Position numbers and translations under genes: made by a program
In this document: positions 26,708 through 36,735 of the stretch, piece after piece
Layout of the letters: each line of letters opens with the position of its first letter
How positions within the stretch are numbered: position 1 is the stretch's first letter
DNA from: Pedobacter sp. B4-66
GTDB lineage: Bacteria > Bacteroidota > Bacteroidia > Sphingobacteriales > Sphingobacteriaceae
Assembly: GCF_018492665.1 (NCBI RefSeq)
Contig: NZ_JAFVME010000006.1
Coordinates: forward strand, 248,001-312,000
Direction of reading: 5' to 3'
Length of the DNA: 64,000 nt
The notes under the pieces: generated by a model
Told to the model about the DNA's origin: nothing
The model's database searches: none
Seen by the model: only the letters and a program-made list of their open reading frames with translations

Positions 26708-28143
26708 CCTGAACGATAATTACGTTTAATAAATTGATTCACTTCATCAAAATTAGTAACCTTAAGGTTTGCCTTATCCCAGATCAACTTAATATCTCTG
26801 CCAGGGTAACTAATACCACCATCAGCATTTTTTCTCTGAACATCAGTTCCTCTGATCGCCAAATTTCCTATTAACAAAGTTTCAGTAAGCGGACCAGCTA
26901 TTTCAAATGGAGAACTTAATTCCATCTTTCCGTAACCTGCAATTGCCGCCTCAGCCCATTGTGTATAATGACCATCTTCGCCACCCGGAACACGAGGAGT
27001 TTTCTTTTTAGTATGATCTTCAGCGTTTCTAGATAAAGGCAATAATCTAGGGTTAGAGCCGTAAACATCACAGATCATTTTTCCTTTAGTACCTTCAAAT
27101 AGAACCCCATTGTCACCAAATGCTTCATTCGGACCTAACTCAACCGGACGTACAGGCTTAATACCGCCATCCATCCAGTGAAGTTGTAAATCACCTTTAG
27201 TCTTTTTAGTTTCTTTAAAGGTCATGATTACATGACTTGATGGAGGGCAACTTTCAGGGAAATAACCTCTTTGGAATTCATCAACATAAACACTGCCTAC
27301 GCTGCACTGAACATCCATAGGAGTATCTAATCCTAAAATTGTAAAAGGTGGTTCCACAAGATGACACCCCATATCGCCAATTGCACCTGTACCATAATCC
27401 CACCAACCTCTCCAGTTAAACGGAACCATTTTTTCGATATAAGGTTTATATGGGGCACTGCCTAACCATAAATCCCAATCCAGTTCTTTAGGCACAACTC
27501 CGTTAGCTGAAGGCCAAGAAATACCCTGAGGCCATACCGGACGATCAGTCCAGCAATATACTGTATTTACCTTACCTATTAAACCTGCATCACACCAATC
27601 TTTCAATTGCCTTACGCCATCACCAGAAGCGCCCTGGTTTCCCATTTGAGTAACAACCTTATAGCGCTTTGCAGCTTCGGTTAATTGACGCGCCTCATAA
27701 ATATCATGACTCAATGGCTTTTGAACATACACATGCTTACCAAGCTGCATTGCAGCCATAGCAATCATAGCATGGTTATGATCCGGGGTTGATACCACTA
27801 CACCATCGATATTTTTAGCTTCCTTATCAAGCATCTGACGATAGTCTTTATAATACTTCGCCTTCGGGAATCTTTTAACAGATCCAGCGGCTCTTCTATC
27901 ATCAACATCACATAAGAATGCGATTTCTGATTTGCCACCTTTATAAATATTCTCTAAATCACTTTCACCTTTTCCACCAACACCTACACCAGCAACCATT
28001 AACCTGTCGCTAGGTGCTAAAAATCCTTTTCCACCCAACACGTGTCGAGGTACAATCATAAAACCAGCGGCTGCAAGCGCGCTGGTTTTAATAAAGTTTC
28101 GTCTAGAATTATCTGTTGATGAGTTTAACTTATCTTCAGTCAT
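26689..28143 (-). CDS. Gfo/Idh/MocA-family oxidoreductase with Tat signal
   Basis: This 484-aa protein has a twin-arginine signal ('NSRRNFIKTSALAAAGFMIV', residues 12-31). The Rossmann motif follows ('LMVAGVGVGGKGESDL'), then 'KHVYVQKPLSHD' with the Lys-Pro pair, and 'GAIGDMGCHLVEPPFTILG' in the substrate domain. Export folded with bound NAD(P) is typical of the family's secreted members, which oxidise or reduce sugars in the periplasm. It lies 10 bp downstream of the DUF1080 gene and overlaps the next dehydrogenase. A role in making or using 3-keto sugars is inferred from that neighbour. Confidence 0.92.
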   Translation of the reverse strand: MTEDKLNSSTDNSRRNFIKTSALAAAGFMIVPRHVLGGKGFLAPSDRLMVAGVGVGGKGESDLENIYKGGKSEIAFLCDVDDRRAAGSVKRFPKAKYYKDYRQMLDKEAKNIDGVVVSTPDHNHAMIAMAAMQLGKHVYVQKPLSHDIYEARQLTEAAKRYKVVTQMGNQGASGDGVRQLKDWCDAGLIGKVNTVYCWTDRPVWPQGISWPSANGVVPKELDWDLWLGSAPYKPYIEKMVPFNWRGWWDYGTGAIGDMGCHLVEPPFTILGLDTPMDVQCSVGSVYVDEFQRGYFPESCPPSSHVIMTFKETKKTKGDLQLHWMDGGIKPVRPVELGPNEAFGDNGVLFEGTKGKMICDVYGSNPRLLPLSRNAEDHTKKKTPRVPGGEDGHYTQWAEAAIAGYGKMELSSPFEIAGPLTETLLIGNLAIRGTDVQRKNADGGISYPGRDIKLIWDKANLKVTNFDEVNQFIKRNYRSGWSLGV

Positions 28144-28153
28144 GTTTTTATTG

Positions 28154-31100
28154 TTATTTCTTTTTAGCTGTTTCTTTTTTAACCGCAGCTTTTTTACTTA
28201 AATCTTTAATTCTGATGTTTCTGAATTCTACAGGAGAACCATGTCCTAAGAAACCAATATGGCCACTATCACGTAATAAACCTGGGTGTTTTTGTCCATC
28301 AGGAGCACCATTTTTTCTAGCCTCAATAATGTCACCATCAAGAATTACAGTACCATTAAGGATCACTTTAATTTTAGGGCCATTTACTACAACTTCTTCA
28401 TAGTTCCATTCGCCAACTGGTTTAAGGAAACCTCTTTTTGCAGCTAAAGTACCATATACAGAACCATGATATTGATATACATGAAGATCTTTGTAAATAG
28501 GAGCCTCATTATCTAAAATCTGAAGTTCCATTCCTTCATAAGCAGCATCACCTTCTAAAGGTGCTCTAATACCTAATCCGTTGTTAGCACCTGGAGTTAA
28601 TTTAAATTCAAAACGGTAGATAAAATCACTGAACTCTTCTTTAGTAAACAAGTTACCACCTGAACCTTTACCTGGTTTAGGACGAATAGCAATGCTTCCA
28701 TCCTCAATTGTATAATCAACAGTGTTACCAGTCCAACTGTGCATATTTGTACCATCAAACAACACTTTGTAACCATCTTTTTTCTCTTGTGCACTTAACT
28801 CAAATGCTTTTGCACGAGGAATTTCTTTGATATATAAATCACGGTAAGCAACGGGAGAACCATGTGCCTGTAATTCGATTTGCTCTTCAGCAAAAATCGG
28901 AAGATTTCTATCCCAGTAGTTTTCAAGGATCACGTTATCAGTTACCAATTCACCATTTAAATAAACAGTAACACGGTCACCTTTCATGATAATGCGGAAA
29001 GTATTCCATTCATCAAGCTTATTATCAGCAACTTTAAGAGGCTTACTTTCATTCGTCTGGTTGTTATATAAACCACCAGAACCAACCTGAGCACCTACAT
29101 TTGTACGGGCATTATCCCACATTTGAACTTGAGGAGTACCACGTAAATAAATACCGGCATCACCTTCACCTTTTTTATCGTCAATGATTTTCCAGTCAAC
29201 AAGCATTTCAAAATCACCATACTTTTTAACAGTAGCCAAGTTATTTCCATGACTCATGAACTGAAGCTCACCATTAACCGGCTTCCAGCTCTCTTTTGCT
29301 TCAGCATCAGCTTTTTCCTGCTCAGCAGCAAGCGTTTTAGCATCCATTTTAGAACGCTTAATTGGATCAGCAACTAAACCTTTCCAACCAGTTAAGTCAG
29401 TACCATTGTACATAGATACAAAACCTTCACCTGCTTTCATTTCAGAAATATACTTACGCATTCCTTCTTTCTGATAGCCACTATCACCACCGGTAATTAC
29501 CTGAATGGTTTTGTTTAATAAGCCTTTAACAAGATCACCATTATATGAACCTGCAAGTGTAATATTCATTACTGCATTTGCAGCAGCTTGTTGCAAAGCA
29601 GCATCATCTAAATATTTACCAGCAAAAACAATTGCATTAAAACATTTAGCTTGTTCAATATCTTTTAAGATTTGTTGTTTTTGCTCATTAGTTTGAGCTA
29701 CAACCATTGCATTACGTAATAATAGCAACTTCTGCTCTGCGGGATAAGAACCTTCTCTAACCGAACGCAAGTAACCATTAATAGCAGTATTTAAAAACGC
29801 TGCATTTTTAGTTTCGCGAGCAATAGCAATTAACTCTGGAGCAGCACCAGCATCAGCCCATGAAGACAAAGCATCTAGTGCGGCTTTTTGAGTTTGCTCA
29901 TTACCTGTAGCATAAGCATCGGTAACCGCTTTTAAAGCTTTATCACCACCTAAACTTGCAAGTACTTTGTAGTAAAGCAATTTCTTACCTTCAGCTGCCG
30001 AAGCCATTTCCTGCAATACCGACTCAACTTGTTGAGTGTTATCACCAGAACCACTTACAGCTGCAATAATAGCTTCCTGTACAGCAGTTTCCTGAGCACC
30101 AGAGCTTTCATTAAGTAAAGTAAACAACTGAGGCAAGTTGTTTTTAACAACAACATGACTTAAAGCAGCATAAGCAGCTTGCTGTACTTCAGGGTTTTTA
30201 CTTTTCAACTGAGTATAAACAGCACTTAACTGTCCGTTTGCAGCACGAGAAGCAAGAAGATTAATTAAAGCAACTTGTACATTAGGTTTTGCAGAAGGAA
30301 TAACGGCAGCAATCTTTTCAGTTATGCCGGTTCCTTTCATTCTATGGATAGCAGTAGAAACAGCAGTAACATTCGCAGTATCACCTTTAGCGGTTAACTT
30401 CAATAAATCACCTAGAACCTGGTCCTGACCAATGTTAACCGCAGCATTTATAGCCGCTAGCTTAACATTCTGATTTTTATTGTTAAGCAATTTCAGTACA
30501 GCAGGTAAAGCTTCTTTAGCACCTGCCTGACCAAGCATGCCTAAAATACCAGCTTTAGCATCATCATTAACGCCACCTAATTTTTTAATCCATAATCCTG
30601 TTGAAGCAGAGGTTACATAAGGAACAGCAAATTTCAATGCAGCAGCACGATATTCAGCATTTTTATCACCTGCAGCATCTAAAAGAATTTGTTGGTTACT
30701 TTCTTTATTTGCATCAACCAATACTTTTAAAGCACCTGTACGTACACCAACCAATTCATCAGTGTTTGTTTTAGCTATAATATTTTTAGCAATCTTTTCA
30801 GCAAGTTCTTTATTGCCATTTTTAACTAATTGCTCTGCGTAGATTAAGTAAACCGCTGCAGCGTTAGTGTTTTCATATTTAAAACCACTTTTATCAGCTG
30901 CTGTTGCAAATACACTTTCCGACGAAGGATCTGCAATGTAAGCAAGTGCATATAATGCAACTTTAGCTACATTCGCATCACCATTAGCAGCTAAAGCATT
31001 AATAGGCTGAGCTGCTTCTTTTAAACGAGCATCACCTAACGATTCAATAATTGAAAGCTGAGCAGCACCTTTTGCCTGAGCCAAACCGCTTAATAAAGCA

Positions 31101-31603
31101 GCTTTTGAAGCTGGAGTATTAATCTTAACCAATGCTCTCGCAGCAGGATCTGCCAATTGATCATCAGTTAGGTAACCTTGCAGACAAGAAACCGCATCAT
31201 CCTTACCTACCAGATCAAACTGGCTAATGATGAATGATTTATTTTGTTTATCAGTCAATTTCTGTAAAGCCTTGCAATAAGCACTAACGCTCATTTTTCT
31301 CCAGTCCTCTTTTCCGTTCTGGGTAATATAGGCAGAGAATCCACCAACAGTGTATTCAATTAATGAATTATTACCTTTACCAGGAGCCACAAGTCCGCTG
31401 ATTAAAGTTACGTACCCCTCTTCTCCAAGATTGGCAATGTCGTTTACGTTATTTGTTAATAGTCCGCCGTCATTTGCAGGCATCTGCGCTAATAAATCAG
31501 CAATGCGAGTGGCTATGGTGCGTTCGTCTTTTTTTGCCTGTGCGTTTGCCGCGTCTTGCAGCATTACAACCGCCAACAGGATAAAGAATATCTTTTTTAT
31601 CAT
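28154..31603 (-). CDS. Secreted protein with HEAT-like repeats and two DUF1080 (3-keto-disaccharide hydrolase) domains
   Basis: This 1149-aa protein has a signal peptide (MIKKIFFILLAVVMLQDAANAQ) followed by about 650 residues of Ala-rich helical HEAT/PBS-like repeats. Two concanavalin-like DUF1080 domains follow, one at about 730-925 ('MYNGTDLTGWKG', 'DAGIYLRGTPQVQMWD') and one at about 940-1135 ('LFDGTNMHSWTG', 'NNGLGIRAP', 'MELQILDNEAP'). DUF1080 proteins are described as acting on 3-keto glycosides. It is flanked by three Gfo/Idh/MocA oxidoreductases that could generate such substrates. Fusion to a large repeat scaffold is unusual and suggests polymer or partner binding. Confidence 0.9.
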   Translation of the reverse strand: MIKKIFFILLAVVMLQDAANAQAKKDERTIATRIADLLAQMPANDGGLLTNNVNDIANLGEEGYVTLISGLVAPGKGNNSLIEYTVGGFSAYITQNGKEDWRKMSVSAYCKALQKLTDKQNKSFIISQFDLVGKDDAVSCLQGYLTDDQLADPAARALVKINTPASKAALLSGLAQAKGAAQLSIIESLGDARLKEAAQPINALAANGDANVAKVALYALAYIADPSSESVFATAADKSGFKYENTNAAAVYLIYAEQLVKNGNKELAEKIAKNIIAKTNTDELVGVRTGALKVLVDANKESNQQILLDAAGDKNAEYRAAALKFAVPYVTSASTGLWIKKLGGVNDDAKAGILGMLGQAGAKEALPAVLKLLNNKNQNVKLAAINAAVNIGQDQVLGDLLKLTAKGDTANVTAVSTAIHRMKGTGITEKIAAVIPSAKPNVQVALINLLASRAANGQLSAVYTQLKSKNPEVQQAAYAALSHVVVKNNLPQLFTLLNESSGAQETAVQEAIIAAVSGSGDNTQQVESVLQEMASAAEGKKLLYYKVLASLGGDKALKAVTDAYATGNEQTQKAALDALSSWADAGAAPELIAIARETKNAAFLNTAINGYLRSVREGSYPAEQKLLLLRNAMVVAQTNEQKQQILKDIEQAKCFNAIVFAGKYLDDAALQQAAANAVMNITLAGSYNGDLVKGLLNKTIQVITGGDSGYQKEGMRKYISEMKAGEGFVSMYNGTDLTGWKGLVADPIKRSKMDAKTLAAEQEKADAEAKESWKPVNGELQFMSHGNNLATVKKYGDFEMLVDWKIIDDKKGEGDAGIYLRGTPQVQMWDNARTNVGAQVGSGGLYNNQTNESKPLKVADNKLDEWNTFRIIMKGDRVTVYLNGELVTDNVILENYWDRNLPIFAEEQIELQAHGSPVAYRDLYIKEIPRAKAFELSAQEKKDGYKVLFDGTNMHSWTGNTVDYTIEDGSIAIRPKPGKGSGGNLFTKEEFSDFIYRFEFKLTPGANNGLGIRAPLEGDAAYEGMELQILDNEAPIYKDLHVYQYHGSVYGTLAAKRGFLKPVGEWNYEEVVVNGPKIKVILNGTVILDGDIIEARKNGAPDGQKHPGLLRDSGHIGFLGHGSPVEFRNIRIKDLSKKAAVKKETAKKK

Positions 31604-31651
31604 TATGATATATGTAAAGGTTAATCTGAATTGTTTAAAAGATTTGTTTAA

Positions 31652-32932
31652 TTAAATAGTGAATGGTGCGCGCATTACAGGATTAATTAACCTGTTAGCT
31701 CCTTCATCATCAATAAACTCTTGTTTTACCGGATCAAATTTTAATGAACGGCCAAGTCTCAAAGCAATTAATCCGATGTTAACGATATTACATGAACGGT
31801 GTCCGTTTTCTTCATTTAATGCAAACTTCTGTCTTGTCTTAACCGATTCCACAAAGTCAGTCATTTGAGGAGTTGGATCAGGGAAAGCAGCAAGTTTTCT
31901 TTCCAAGTCAGGAATATCCGATTTAAAGCCCGGGTATAATTTACCTTTTGGTCCTTCAATATAAGGTACGTTAGTATCCTTTCCTTCACCATCTAAAATG
32001 ATCTGGCAACCATCAGCATATGTATATGTGATCCTTCTCCAGGTTCCAACCGCATCAGTATGTTGTTGTGGGGCATCGATTTCAACAGAAACCGGACTGG
32101 TATCATCTTTACCCAAAAAATATTGGATTGGGTCAATATAGTGTTGTCCCATATCACTTAAACCACCACCATCATAATCCCAGTATCCGCGGAAAGTTTG
32201 GTGAACTCTATGTGCGTTATATGGTTTATAAGGTGCAGGGCCTAACCATCTGTCGTAATCCAATTCAGGAGGTACCGGTTGAGGCTCAAGGTTGTCTTTA
32301 CCTACCCAGTAAAACTTCCAGTCGTAACCAGTATGTTTACCTACAGTAACTTTTAAAGGCCAGCCTAACAATCCACTGTCAACCAATTTCTTAATCGGTT
32401 TTACAGTAGTTCCCATTCCATAAAAAGTATCTTTAAAGCGGAACCAGGTGTTTAAACGGAACATACGGCCATGCTTTTGTACAGCTTCCATTACGCGTTT
32501 ACCTTCGCCAATAGTGTGGGTCATTGGTTTTTCACACCAAACATCTTTACCGGCATTTGCAGCGTCAACAGACATAATACCATGCCAGTGAGGAGGTGTT
32601 GCAATGTGCACGATATCAACTTCAGGAAGTTTAATCAGTTCACGATAATCGTTAAATGTTTTAACACCTTTATCCAACATAGATGTTGCAAGATCAAGGT
32701 GTCTTTTATCAACATCACAAACAGCAACTACCTGAGTGCCATCATATTCAAAGTGGCCACGTCCCATAGAGCCAACGCCTATTACAGCCTTGGTCAGTTT
32801 GTCACTTGGTGCAATAAATCCTGTTCCTCCAAGTACGTATCTTGGAACGATAGTAAATGCGGCCAGTCCTACCGCAGATTTTTTAATAAAATCTCTTCTG
32901 GTGTTTTGTTCTTGTGGTTCTTTAGGTTTCAT
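31652..32932 (-). CDS. Gfo/Idh/MocA-family oxidoreductase with Tat signal (operon leader)
   Basis: The protein has a twin-arginine signal ('NTRRDFIKKSAVGLAAFTIV'), a Rossmann motif ('KAVIGVGSMGRGHFEYDG'), the 'DVWCEKPMTHT' Lys-Pro pair, and the family segment 'GGGLSDMGQHYIDPIQYFLG'. I take the ATG at 32932 (426 aa) as start; an in-frame TTG at 32956 adds eight residues but is less likely. It is the first gene of the minus-strand keto-sugar group and 191 bp from the divergent ROK regulator, which probably controls it. Confidence 0.92.
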   Translation of the reverse strand: MKPKEPQEQNTRRDFIKKSAVGLAAFTIVPRYVLGGTGFIAPSDKLTKAVIGVGSMGRGHFEYDGTQVVAVCDVDKRHLDLATSMLDKGVKTFNDYRELIKLPEVDIVHIATPPHWHGIMSVDAANAGKDVWCEKPMTHTIGEGKRVMEAVQKHGRMFRLNTWFRFKDTFYGMGTTVKPIKKLVDSGLLGWPLKVTVGKHTGYDWKFYWVGKDNLEPQPVPPELDYDRWLGPAPYKPYNAHRVHQTFRGYWDYDGGGLSDMGQHYIDPIQYFLGKDDTSPVSVEIDAPQQHTDAVGTWRRITYTYADGCQIILDGEGKDTNVPYIEGPKGKLYPGFKSDIPDLERKLAAFPDPTPQMTDFVESVKTRQKFALNEENGHRSCNIVNIGLIALRLGRSLKFDPVKQEFIDDEGANRLINPVMRAPFTI

Positions 32933-33123
32933 ATAAGTGGTTGTATTAAGACTCAACTAATAATACCTACAGTGGCATCACTAAATTGAATACTTGCATT
33001 GATAATATTAGGGAGAAATTGTCAAAAACGCAAAACATTGTTTAATTATTTACGTATTAAAAATACTTTTATGATTTTTTAACATAAGTTCTCTATATTT
33101 AACGAAATAGAGTAATTAAAGCC

Positions 33124-34392
33124 ATGGATCTTCATCTATTAAATAACATAACCAAATCAACACGCGACAAACAACTGGTTTCTAAATACCAGCTTGTTAA
33201 ACATCTTTTTAATTTAGGTCCATGTTCGGTCTCTAGCTTATGTCATACTATGAACATGAGTTCACCCAGTGTTTTAAAACTCATCACCAACTTAATTGAG
33301 GAAGATTGGATAGAAAAGAAAGGCTACGGCATATCAATGGGTGGCCGAAAGCCAGATTTATATGGATTAAAGGATAAAAAAATTCTGATTATCTGTATCG
33401 ATATACAATTATTCCATACCAAAATAGCTGTTATGGATAACAACTATAATTATATAGTTGATGCCAAAACGATCGCTCTCCCAATCTCAAAAAGTAGCAG
33501 GTCAGATTTCTTTAGTATCTTAAATACACATGTGCAGGATATCCTTCAGGCTAATGAAATAAGCACCAACCAATTAATTGGCTGTAGTGTGGGGATGCCT
33601 GGCCTAATTGATTCCGAGAAAGGTAAAAGCTACAGTTATTTCCTGAGCGATCTCGAAAACACCTCTTTAACCGAAGCATTTGAGAAAATGCTGAAACTTC
33701 CTGTCGTGATACAGAATGATGTAAATGGATCATCAATGGCAGAGTTTACCCATGGAATGGCAAAGGGCAAGCAAAATGCTTTGATATTGCTAATGGACTG
33801 GGGTGTTGGATTAGGAATTATAATGGATGGCAAATTGCGAAAAGGTGCCTGTGGTTTTTCAGGAGAATTAGGCCATATACCCTTTGTAGAGAATGGTGCA
33901 TTGTGTTATTGCGGCAAACATGGTTGTTTGGAAACTGTTGCCTCAGGCAATGCTTTATCAGAAATGGCAAAGGAAGGTATCTTATCAGGCAAAAACTCTA
34001 TGCTCAACAAACTCTCTAATGAGGAACTGCAAAGAATTGAACCTCCGGTTATTATTGATGCAGCAAATAAAGGCGATCAATATGCCATCCAGTTGTTATC
34101 TAACATTGGCACCTATATGGGAAAAGGGATCGCTGTGTTAATTCAGCTCTTTAATCCCGAACTCATTATTTTAAGTGGAAAAGTTGCTGAAGCAAAGCAA
34201 TACATCACCCTACCGATGCAACAAGCTATCAACACCTATTGTATGACCCAAATCAGAGAGAAAACAACAATTGTATCTTCTGAGCTTGGCGAAAATTCGA
34301 GACTGTTGGGCTACGCCACAACTGGCATTGATCATTTTTTAGATACCAGTCTTAAGAAAGCAGGAAGGTCAAAGTCCAGGATTCACGTTTAG
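33124..34392 (+). CDS. ROK-family transcriptional repressor/sugar kinase-like protein
   Basis: This 422-aa protein has an N-terminal winged helix-turn-helix (about 20-80, with 'LCHTMNMSSPSVLKLITNL'). A ROK kinase fold follows with 'GCSVGMPGLIDSEKG', 'VVIQNDVNG', 'GVGLGIIMDGKLRKGACGFSGELGH' (about 230-260) and the zinc motif 'CYCGKHGCLE'. The catalytic Asp of ROK kinases is present in 'QNDVNG', so sugar binding is likely and kinase activity possible. It is divergent from the Gfo/Idh/MocA-DUF1080 genes and is the natural regulator of that unit. The effector sugar is unknown. Confidence 0.9.
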   Translation: MDLHLLNNITKSTRDKQLVSKYQLVKHLFNLGPCSVSSLCHTMNMSSPSVLKLITNLIEEDWIEKKGYGISMGGRKPDLYGLKDKKILIICIDIQLFHTKIAVMDNNYNYIVDAKTIALPISKSSRSDFFSILNTHVQDILQANEISTNQLIGCSVGMPGLIDSEKGKSYSYFLSDLENTSLTEAFEKMLKLPVVIQNDVNGSSMAEFTHGMAKGKQNALILLMDWGVGLGIIMDGKLRKGACGFSGELGHIPFVENGALCYCGKHGCLETVASGNALSEMAKEGILSGKNSMLNKLSNEELQRIEPPVIIDAANKGDQYAIQLLSNIGTYMGKGIAVLIQLFNPELIILSGKVAEAKQYITLPMQQAINTYCMTQIREKTTIVSSELGENSRLLGYATTGIDHFLDTSLKKAGRSKSRIHV

Positions 34393-34538
34393 CACCAAAC
34401 GGACGGTCTGCCTCATCTCTACGCTTAACTTTCTTATAAGTACACACATCACTCATTAAATAACTATCAAAAAAAACTAAATAACTAAAACAAAATCAAC
34501 AATTAGTATCTTAGGATAAATGACAAAACAGTTTAATT

Positions 34539-35486
34539 ATGGCATTTATAGATTACTACAAAACCCTTGGACTCAAGAAAAGTGCTACGCAGGATGATAT
34601 TAAAAAGGCCTACAGAAAACTGGCCAGAAAATACCATCCTGATTTAAACCCCAATGATAAAGATGCCAACAAGCTATTTCAGCAAATTAATGAGGCTAAC
34701 GAAGCATTAAGTGACCCTGAGAAACGCAAGAAATACGATGAATATGGGGAACACTGGAAAAATGCAGATCAGTTTGAACAGGCAAAACAATCGCAACAAC
34801 AAAACAGAAATGCGTATTCAGGAGCTGGTCAACAAGGTGGAAGTTTCAATGGTGCCGATTTTAACAGCGATGATTTTGGTTCTGGTGGCAGTTTTACCGG
34901 TGGTGGCGACTATTCGGATTTCTTTGAATCCTTATTTGGAAATGCCGGAGGACAATCAAGACGAGGAAGTCGTAAATTTAAAGGGCACGACTATCAGGCC
35001 GAAATTAATATATCGCTTCGCGATGCTTACAATACACACAAGCAAACACTGTCAGTAAATAGCAAAAACATAAGGATAACCATTCCTGCAGGTATTGCCG
35101 ATGGACAAATCATCAAACTGCCAGATCAGGGTGCACCGGGTGCCAACGGCGGTCCTAATGGCGATTTATACATCACCTTTAACATTAGCGACGATCCTCA
35201 TTTTAAAAGACTTAAAGACGATCTGTACACCCATACAGAAATAGATTTGTATACAGCAGTACTTGGTGGTGAAGCAACAATAACGACATTGGATAGTAAA
35301 GTGAAACTAAAAGTAGCTCCCGGAACTCAAAATGGCACTAAAGTAAGGCTAAAAGGCAAAGGTTTCCCCGTGTATAAAAAAGATGGTGAATTTGGAAACC
35401 TCTTTGTAACGTATACTGTTAAAATACCCACAGATCTTACCGAGAAACAGAAGGAACTTTTTAATGAACTAAAAAACATCGGCTAA
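34539..35486 (+). CDS. cbpA: CbpA-type DnaJ co-chaperone
   Basis: This 315-aa protein has an N-terminal J-domain (residues 5-70) with the HPD motif in 'KYHPDLNP', then a Gly/Phe-rich linker (about 90-145) and the two DnaJ C-terminal substrate-binding domains. The DnaJ zinc finger is absent, as in CbpA. It stimulates the ATPase of DnaK and can bind curved DNA in E. coli. The CbpM-like gene 47 bp downstream fits the usual cbpA-cbpM pair. Confidence 0.93.
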   Translation: MAFIDYYKTLGLKKSATQDDIKKAYRKLARKYHPDLNPNDKDANKLFQQINEANEALSDPEKRKKYDEYGEHWKNADQFEQAKQSQQQNRNAYSGAGQQGGSFNGADFNSDDFGSGGSFTGGGDYSDFFESLFGNAGGQSRRGSRKFKGHDYQAEINISLRDAYNTHKQTLSVNSKNIRITIPAGIADGQIIKLPDQGAPGANGGPNGDLYITFNISDDPHFKRLKDDLYTHTEIDLYTAVLGGEATITTLDSKVKLKVAPGTQNGTKVRLKGKGFPVYKKDGEFGNLFVTYTVKIPTDLTEKQKELFNELKNIG

Positions 35487-35533
35487 AGCTAATCTCTAAA
35501 ATTGCTAAAGCAATTCCCTAAAATTAATTAACT

Positions 35534-35821
35534 ATGGAAACAGAATTAATAACCATAACAGAATATTGCTTCAAATATGATATCGAACCTTCATTTATTA
35601 TATCACTTGAAGACTCTGGAATCATTTCATTAACAATTGTTAATTCAGAGAAATACATACATATTCAACAGTTTGGTGAACTGGACAAGTATATCCACCT
35701 GCATTACGATTTACAAATCAATATAGAAGGTATAGATGCGATAAGGCACCTGCTACAAAAAGTAGATCATATGCAACAAGAAATCCAGGAACTTAAGAAC
35801 CAATTACACCTGCATCAGTAA
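35534..35821 (+). CDS. cbpM: CbpM-like chaperone modulator
   Basis: This 95-aa MerR-like protein has the start 'LITITEYCFKYDIEPSFIISLEDSGII', 'LDKYIHLHYDLQINIEGIDAI' and a C-terminal coiled coil ('LLQKVDHMQQEIQELKNQL'). CbpM binds the J-domain of CbpA and blocks its interaction with DnaK. Adjacency to cbpA supports the call. It ends 6 bp before the stop of the convergent purU gene. Confidence 0.88.
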   Translation: METELITITEYCFKYDIEPSFIISLEDSGIISLTIVNSEKYIHIQQFGELDKYIHLHYDLQINIEGIDAIRHLLQKVDHMQQEIQELKNQLHLHQ

Positions 35822-35827
35822 AAGCTC

Positions 35828-36655
35828 CTAATTGTCGAACACCACGGTTTTGTTCTTATAAACAAATACCCTATCGCTCAATACAAGCCTCATTGCTTTT
35901 GCCAAAACAGCGGTTTCAATCTCCTTACCAGATTTTACCATATCAGCGGCAGTAAACGAATGGTTTACCGGAATAATCTGCTGGGCAATTATCGGTCCTT
36001 CATCCAAGTCATTGGTAACAAAGTGTGCTGTAGCACCAATCAGCTTCACCCCTCTTTCAAAAGCTTGCCTATACGGATTTGCGCCCGCAAATGCAGGTAA
36101 AAACGAATGATGAATATTAATGATCCTATCGGCAAAACTAGCGACAAAGCGAGGCGAAAGAATCCGCATAAACTTAGCCAGAATCACATAATCAGGACTA
36201 TAACTATTGATCTTGTCAATCATTTCCAGCTCCGGATCACCACTAACATCAGTATATGAAATTAAAGAGAAAGGAATATCAAAACGATCACAAATCTTTT
36301 GCAGGATATCATGATTACCTATAACACCAACAACGGTAGCGCCCAAAGTACCAAAGTTATTGCGCACTAAAATGTCGGCAAGACAATGATACTCTTTGGT
36401 AACCAATACCACTATCCTCTTTTCAGAAACAGGATTAACATGAATAAGAGCGCCCTCAGGTAAAATCCGACGCATACTTTCAGTAAGTACAACTTCATCA
36501 GAATAACCATCTACATCCAGGCGCATAAAAAACATACTCTCGGCCTTATCTACGTGTTCCCTCATGGAAACGATATTGAGTTTTGCTTCAGATAATATCT
36601 GCGAAATATCGGCAACCAGCCCAATCTGATCCTTACACTGTATTATTATTATCAT
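35828..36655 (-). CDS. purU: Formyltetrahydrofolate deformylase
   Basis: This 275-aa protein has an N-terminal ACT domain (about 1-75: 'IIIQCKDQIGLVADISQIL'), the regulatory part that senses Met and Gly in the E. coli enzyme. It is joined to a formyltransferase-type hydrolase domain with 'INIHHSFLPAFAGANPYRQA' and 'IGATAHFVTNDLDEGPII' (about 190-240), including the conserved His and Asp of the active site. It hydrolyses 10-formyl-THF to formate and THF, balancing one-carbon pools. Length and motifs are normal for PurU. Confidence 0.95.
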   Translation of the reverse strand: MIIIIQCKDQIGLVADISQILSEAKLNIVSMREHVDKAESMFFMRLDVDGYSDEVVLTESMRRILPEGALIHVNPVSEKRIVVLVTKEYHCLADILVRNNFGTLGATVVGVIGNHDILQKICDRFDIPFSLISYTDVSGDPELEMIDKINSYSPDYVILAKFMRILSPRFVASFADRIINIHHSFLPAFAGANPYRQAFERGVKLIGATAHFVTNDLDEGPIIAQQIIPVNHSFTAADMVKSGKEIETAVLAKAMRLVLSDRVFVYKNKTVVFDN

Positions 36656-36735
36656 CGATTGTTAAAATAGGAAAGCAAGATAATAATATTTATCACAAGC
36701 AAAACATGCAGAACAGCCAAAACAAGCAAAACACT

